Shown in pieces: positions 43,929 through 47,319 of a stretch of 47,319 bases of DNA; the stretch's first letter is position 1, and every line of letters starts with the position of its first letter. Under the pieces are notes generated by a model. It saw only the letters and a list, made by a program, of their open reading frames with translations. It had not been told where the DNA came from and made no database searches. Source of the DNA: Pelagibacteraceae bacterium AG-390-L03 (GTDB taxonomy: Bacteria; Pseudomonadota; Alphaproteobacteria; Pelagibacterales; Pelagibacteraceae); the NCBI GenBank assembly GCA_003279685.1, contig QCHA01000007.1:1-47319 (forward strand), in the 5' to 3' direction. A program made the position numbers and the translations under genes.

Positions 43929-43963
43929 AAAAAAAATCTCCCCCAACATAATTGGGAGAGATT
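43929..43963 (-). terminator. intrinsic terminator or attenuator directly after the binding-protein gene
   Basis: On the minus strand a stem of about 11 pairs with one mismatch (43952-43963 with 43935-43946, five-base loop) is followed by a run of T residues (43929-43936 are all A on the plus strand). It lies 22 bases past the tmoX stop and before the next gene, so tmoX message would exceed permease message. Confidence 0.85.
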
Positions 43964-43985
43964 CATATATTAAAATGTTTTAATA

Positions 43986-44960
43986 TTATTTAGTAAAAGC
44001 CTTCCAAACTGACTCGTTATCAGCTAACCATTTTTTGGCTGCATCTTCATGAGTCATTTTGTCAAGATCAACTAAAGCGGCCATTGCTCCAATTTGACTT
44101 GTAGAGAATGACATTTTTTTGAAAGCTGCAGCTGCACCTGGATGAGTTTTTGGAAAATCCTCGTGTACTGCTTTTTTCAAATAACCATCTGGAGAACCAC
44201 ATTTACCGTCTCCACCATCTTCTGGTCTACAACCTGCAGTGTATGGAGGAAAATCAATAAATGTAAAACCAGCACCATCTGTAAAGTTTGGTGTCCAGTT
44301 AAATATAATTGTTCCTCTACCTTCTTTTTCAGCTGCTGCTAATTCTGCCCAAAGCGCATCTGCACTTCCAGCAAACTTAACCCACCAAAGGTCTCCTAAA
44401 CCTAAAGCGTCAACTCTTTGTGGAATTAAATCACCATGCCAAGTTTGTGGACCTTCTAACATTCTTCCTTTTCCATCTGGTGAGTCAGGTGTTGTAAAGT
44501 TTTTAGCACAGTCTGGGTTTTTTAAAGCTGTCCAGTCTGGTAAACCTGGGCATAATCCTTTGTCAACAACCCAGTTTGGATACCCCATATCTTCAAGAGT
44601 TCTTGCTTCATGATCACCCCAATCTAACAAACCACCTTTATCTAAAGCAGTTGTGAAAGATTTACCGAATGCAGATTCCCATACCTCATGAGAGATAGTT
44701 ACGTCTCCAATTCTAATTGACTCATAAACAGCTTGAGAGTCAGCATTTACATAACTCACATTATTACCCATATCTTCAAAAATTCCTCCAATAACGTAAG
44801 CCATAACAATTTGGCTAGACCAATTGTGTGTAGGAATTACTATAGGCTGGCTACTGTCGCCTGATTTCTTAGCAGTTTTATCTCCACCTTGCATAAAGAA
44901 AAGCGCTGCAGCGATAATAACAACCGCTCCAATAATTAGCGGTAAACTTTTATTTTTCAT
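43986..44960 (-). CDS. tmoX: periplasmic TMAO/glycine betaine-binding protein
   Basis: 324-residue OpuAC-type binding protein. The N-terminal hydrophobic signal (about 5-24) is followed by IPTHNWSSQIVMAYVIGGIFEDMG, the standard start of this fold. Several Trp residues suited to an aromatic cage for trimethylated nitrogen are seen: VWESAF, GLLDWGDHE, PNWVVDKG, LWWVKF, FNWTPNF. Two Cys-containing loops may be disulfide-linked (TAGCRPEDGGDGKCG, CPGLPDW). Neighbouring tmm and tdm point to TMAO; SAR11 homologues are reported to bind glycine betaine and related compounds as well. The gene has a strong ribosome site and a terminator right behind it, fitting high expression. Confidence 0.9.
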   Translation of the reverse strand: MKNKSLPLIIGAVVIIAAALFFMQGGDKTAKKSGDSSQPIVIPTHNWSSQIVMAYVIGGIFEDMGNNVSYVNADSQAVYESIRIGDVTISHEVWESAFGKSFTTALDKGGLLDWGDHEARTLEDMGYPNWVVDKGLCPGLPDWTALKNPDCAKNFTTPDSPDGKGRMLEGPQTWHGDLIPQRVDALGLGDLWWVKFAGSADALWAELAAAEKEGRGTIIFNWTPNFTDGAGFTFIDFPPYTAGCRPEDGGDGKCGSPDGYLKKAVHEDFPKTHPGAAAAFKKMSFSTSQIGAMAALVDLDKMTHEDAAKKWLADNESVWKAFTK

Positions 44961-44968
44961 TTTTATTA

Positions 44969-45021
44969 CCCTCCGTTAATATTAATTATTAAAGTATGTT
45001 CTTAATTAAACTTATAGTCAA
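44969..45021 (-). promoter_or_regulatory. candidate sigma70 promoter and strong Shine-Dalgarno for tmoX
   Basis: Minus strand: TTGACT at 45021-45016 (5 of 6 to consensus), a 17-base spacer, then CATACT at 44998-44993 (4 of 6). GGAGGG at 44974-44969 is eight bases before the ATG, the strongest Shine-Dalgarno seen in the window. The pair suits an abundant periplasmic protein. Confidence 0.55.
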
Positions 45022-45032
45022 CTCGTTTTGAT

Positions 45033-45038
45033 TATAAT
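45033..45038 (+). promoter_or_regulatory. possible -10 box for tdm
   Basis: Perfect TATAAT at 45033-45038, 31 bases before the tdm ATG. No good -35 at normal spacing is seen (TTAAAC at 45006 is 21 bases away), and TATAAT-like words are frequent in this AT-rich DNA, so support is limited. Confidence 0.3.
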
Positions 45039-45069
45039 AAGCTAATAATAATATATACAATTGGGTAAA

Positions 45070-47319
45070 ATGTTGGGAACTAGCAACGAAATCAGGAATC
45101 CAGGACTAAGAGCTCTTCCACCTGGAGTTGAAAGATATTTTGTTAAAGGTGGTGGTTTATCTATAATAGAAGTTTTACCTGAAGACAAAATTGAAATTAT
45201 AAATGACGATGGAAAACAAATTTGTGAAATCATTGTTTTCAATTCAAATGGAAAACCTGATTTATCTATTTTAAATCTCAAAGAAAACGCAAATGCAGAT
45301 TTTACCAAAAGAGCAATTGCAAAAGATGAAAAAATTACAAAAATTTTTAAGAAAAGAAATTTAGATCTTCAAAAGGCCAAATCATCAATTATGTTTGATA
45401 AAGATTGTTTGATGGGAGAAAAGATATCTCTATCATCAAAAGATAAATGTTTTGTTTTAATCGCTGCACCTGGTGATCCACTTAATGTTCATGAACAAAA
45501 TCCACCAACTGACCTAACTGTTTTTATTAATAGAGCAAAATTTCCTGAAACTGATGAGCAGTTTATTTTACCAGAACCTTTAAGTGACCCTATAGTTGAG
45601 CAACTTATTAAAAGAAGAACTGCAGAAACTTACGAAGTAAAAGCTGGGGAATATATTCAGATAATAGACACGGGTGGAAGGCAATGCTCTGACTTCCTAG
45701 CTTTTGACACTCATAAATTAAATGATGGTATTGAAAGTATTATTGACGATAAAGCAACAAGAACGTTTATGGGCAGTGCATATCCTGGCCCAGGATTATT
45801 TTCAAAATTTTATGATGGAGATCATGAAGCAATGGTTGAGGTTGTAAGAGATACCGTTGGAAGACATGACACTTTTAATTTAGCATGTACTTCTAAGTAC
45901 TATGAAGATTTAGGATATATGGGGCATATCAATTGTACTGATAACTTTAATAAGGGATTAGAAAAATATGACATCAATACCAGAAAAAGTTGGTCAGCAA
46001 TTAATCTTTTTTTTAATACCGCAATTGATGCAAACAATGTTGCTACATTTGATGAACCATGGTCAAGACCTGGTGATTATGTTCTATTTAGAGCTTTAAA
46101 AGATTTAACTTGTATATCATCTGCTTGTCCTTGCGATGTAGATGCCGCAAATGGCTGGAACCCTACAGACATATTTGTTAGAACTTATTCAAAAAATAAC
46201 AAGTATTCAAAGGCAATAGCATTTAGAATGAAAACAGATTCAGAACCAAAACTTACTCAAGAAACTGGTTTCCATGAAAAAACATCTGAATTGACTAGAA
46301 ACTTTGTTGAATACAAAGGTTTTTGGTTGGCTAATAATTTTACTAATTCAGGAACAATAAAAGAATATAACGCGTGTAGAGAAAGTGCGATTGCAACTGA
46401 TCTTTCTCCGCTAAGAAAATTTGAAATACTTGGTCCTGATGCTGAAAATTTAATGCAGTACACTTTAACGAGAAATATAAAAAAATTATCAGTAGGTCAA
46501 GTTGTGTACACTGCAATGTGTTATGAAAATGGATGTATGTTGGATGATGGCACTCTATTTAAGTTTGGACAAGATAATTTTAGATGGATTGGTGGAGATG
46601 AATACAGTGGTGAATGGTTAAAAGAACAAGCTAAAAAGAAAAATTATAAAGTATGGATAAAATCTGCAACAGATCATATTCACAATATTGCTGTTCAAGG
46701 ACCTAATAGTAGAAAAATCTTAGAAAAATTTATTTGGACAGCTCCTATCCAACCATCAATAACTGAACTTGAGTGGTTTAGATTCAATATTGCGAGAATA
46801 GATCATGAAACAGGAACACCAATTGTTATTTCAAGAACAGGTTATACTGGTGAACTTGGTTACGAGATTTGGTGCCATCCAAAAGATGCTAATGAAGTTT
46901 GGGATAAAGTTTGGGAGGCTGGAAAAGAATTTGATATCACACCTTTAGGTTTGGAAGCTTTAGATATGGTTCGTATTGAAGCTGGTTTAATTTTTTATGG
47001 TTATGAATTTAATGATCAAACAGATCCTTTTGAAGCTGGTATTGGTTTCACTGTTCCTCTTAAAACTAAAGAAGATGATTTTATTGGTAAAGAAGAATTA
47101 ATAAAAAGAAAAGCTAACCCACAAAAAAAATTAGTTGGTCTAGAACTTGTTGGACATGAGCCAGCTGTTAATAGTGATTGTGTTCATATTGGTCGTGCAC
47201 AAATAGGTGTGATTACTAGTGGGATGTTGTCTCCGAAACTTGGAAAAAATATTGCTCTTTGTAGAATTGATGCTAAATATTCTGATATTGGAACTGAAGT
47301 TGAAATTGGTAAATTAGAT
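45070..47319 (+). CDS. tdm: trimethylamine N-oxide demethylase, 3' end cut by window
   Basis: Converts TMAO to dimethylamine and formaldehyde. From ATG 45070 the frame stays open for 750 codons to the window edge; a few dozen residues are probably missing. The N-terminal half is a DUF1989-type domain, with QCSDFLAFD (C206), NLACTSKYY (C273), GHINCTDN (C289) and CISSACPCDV (C348, C353, C355). A three-Cys zinc site including a CxC pair is described for Tdm and fits C273 with C353/C355. The C-terminal half from about 420 is a GcvT-type folate domain (RKFEILGPDAENLMQYTLTRN, SRTGYTGELGYEIW) that can capture formaldehyde on THF. Divergent from tmoX with a shared promoter region. Confidence 0.94.
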   Translation, partial: MLGTSNEIRNPGLRALPPGVERYFVKGGGLSIIEVLPEDKIEIINDDGKQICEIIVFNSNGKPDLSILNLKENANADFTKRAIAKDEKITKIFKKRNLDLQKAKSSIMFDKDCLMGEKISLSSKDKCFVLIAAPGDPLNVHEQNPPTDLTVFINRAKFPETDEQFILPEPLSDPIVEQLIKRRTAETYEVKAGEYIQIIDTGGRQCSDFLAFDTHKLNDGIESIIDDKATRTFMGSAYPGPGLFSKFYDGDHEAMVEVVRDTVGRHDTFNLACTSKYYEDLGYMGHINCTDNFNKGLEKYDINTRKSWSAINLFFNTAIDANNVATFDEPWSRPGDYVLFRALKDLTCISSACPCDVDAANGWNPTDIFVRTYSKNNKYSKAIAFRMKTDSEPKLTQETGFHEKTSELTRNFVEYKGFWLANNFTNSGTIKEYNACRESAIATDLSPLRKFEILGPDAENLMQYTLTRNIKKLSVGQVVYTAMCYENGCMLDDGTLFKFGQDNFRWIGGDEYSGEWLKEQAKKKNYKVWIKSATDHIHNIAVQGPNSRKILEKFIWTAPIQPSITELEWFRFNIARIDHETGTPIVISRTGYTGELGYEIWCHPKDANEVWDKVWEAGKEFDITPLGLEALDMVRIEAGLIFYGYEFNDQTDPFEAGIGFTVPLKTKEDDFIGKEELIKRKANPQKKLVGLELVGHEPAVNSDCVHIGRAQIGVITSGMLSPKLGKNIALCRIDAKYSDIGTEVEIGKLD

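Noticed and set aside
43923..43949. Longer start for the exported protein after tmoX
   Set aside because: It begins within the terminator hairpin and spoils the signal peptide; ATG 43922 gives a normal one.
45042..45308. Minus-strand frame over the tdm start
   Set aside because: Overlaps the well-supported tdm coding sequence and promoter region; composition of a shadow frame.
1..47319. tRNA, rRNA, CRISPR arrays, insertion sequences
   Set aside because: None recognised on either strand by inspection; gene density leaves almost no room for them.

Overview
The window is about 47 kb of a very AT-rich, tightly packed bacterial chromosome. Protein sequences, gene content, one-base stop/start overlaps and the near absence of intergenic DNA point to a SAR11 (Pelagibacterales, 'Candidatus Pelagibacter'-like) alphaproteobacterium. 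No rRNA, tRNA, CRISPR, transposase or phage genes were seen. No stretch over 300 bases lacks a gene; the largest gap is 142 bases. Both ends cut a gene: a copper chaperone on the left and TMAO demethylase on the right.

Layout. (1) 1-14738, all minus strand: a PCu(A)C copper chaperone; a dimethylglycine/sarcosine-dehydrogenase-type enzyme with its electron chain (etfB, etfA, ETF-quinone oxidoreductase); a DUF4864-like protein; a flavodoxin-fold reductase; two CoA-binding paralogs; a 2Fe-2S ferredoxin; a SELENBP1/methanethiol-oxidase-type protein; a small membrane protein; an ECHDC3-like crotonase; two Fe(II)/2-oxoglutarate oxygenases; a nucleotidyltransferase and an APS-kinase-like kinase; and a Rieske oxygenase. 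(2) 14771-17603, plus strand: an MTHFR-like protein with a DmdA-like GcvT-family methyltransferase, a strong terminator, then two membrane proteins. (3) 17600-21003, minus strand: an uncharacterised four-gene module (small CxxC protein, DUF3726, a 553-residue unknown, and an M19-dipeptidase homologue with altered metal ligands). (4) 21096-25131, plus strand: purE, purK, an acetyltransferase, a cold-shock protein, a cupin, an Asp/Glu racemase and a hypothetical protein. (5) 25128-33329: a lipoprotein, a DMT exporter, the heterotetrameric sarcosine oxidase operon soxBDAG, and divergent formate-tetrahydrofolate ligase (fhs). (6) 33333-37799, minus strand: glycerol kinase, a GpsA-like dehydrogenase, an Fe-dependent alcohol dehydrogenase and a glutamine amidotransferase. 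(7) 37894 to the end: a trimethylamine/TMAO block with tmm, the ABC importer (permease, ATPase, binding protein), three interposed small envelope proteins, and tdm.

How it works together (inference from well-known families): the theme is methylated amines and one-carbon units. TMA is oxidised to TMAO by Tmm, or TMAO/glycine betaine is imported by the binding-protein transporter. Tdm splits TMAO to dimethylamine and formaldehyde. The dimethylglycine-dehydrogenase-type enzyme and SoxBDAG strip methyl groups onto tetrahydrofolate, the former feeding electrons through ETF and ETF-QO to quinone. Fhs interconverts formyl-THF and formate with ATP. The DmdA-like/MTHFR-like pair suggests a further THF-dependent demethylation of unknown substrate.

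The least explained parts are the 17600-21003 module and the Rieske/kinase/nucleotidyltransferase/2OG-oxygenase run at 10962-14738. Function calls rest on motifs and recalled family sequences; no database search was run.
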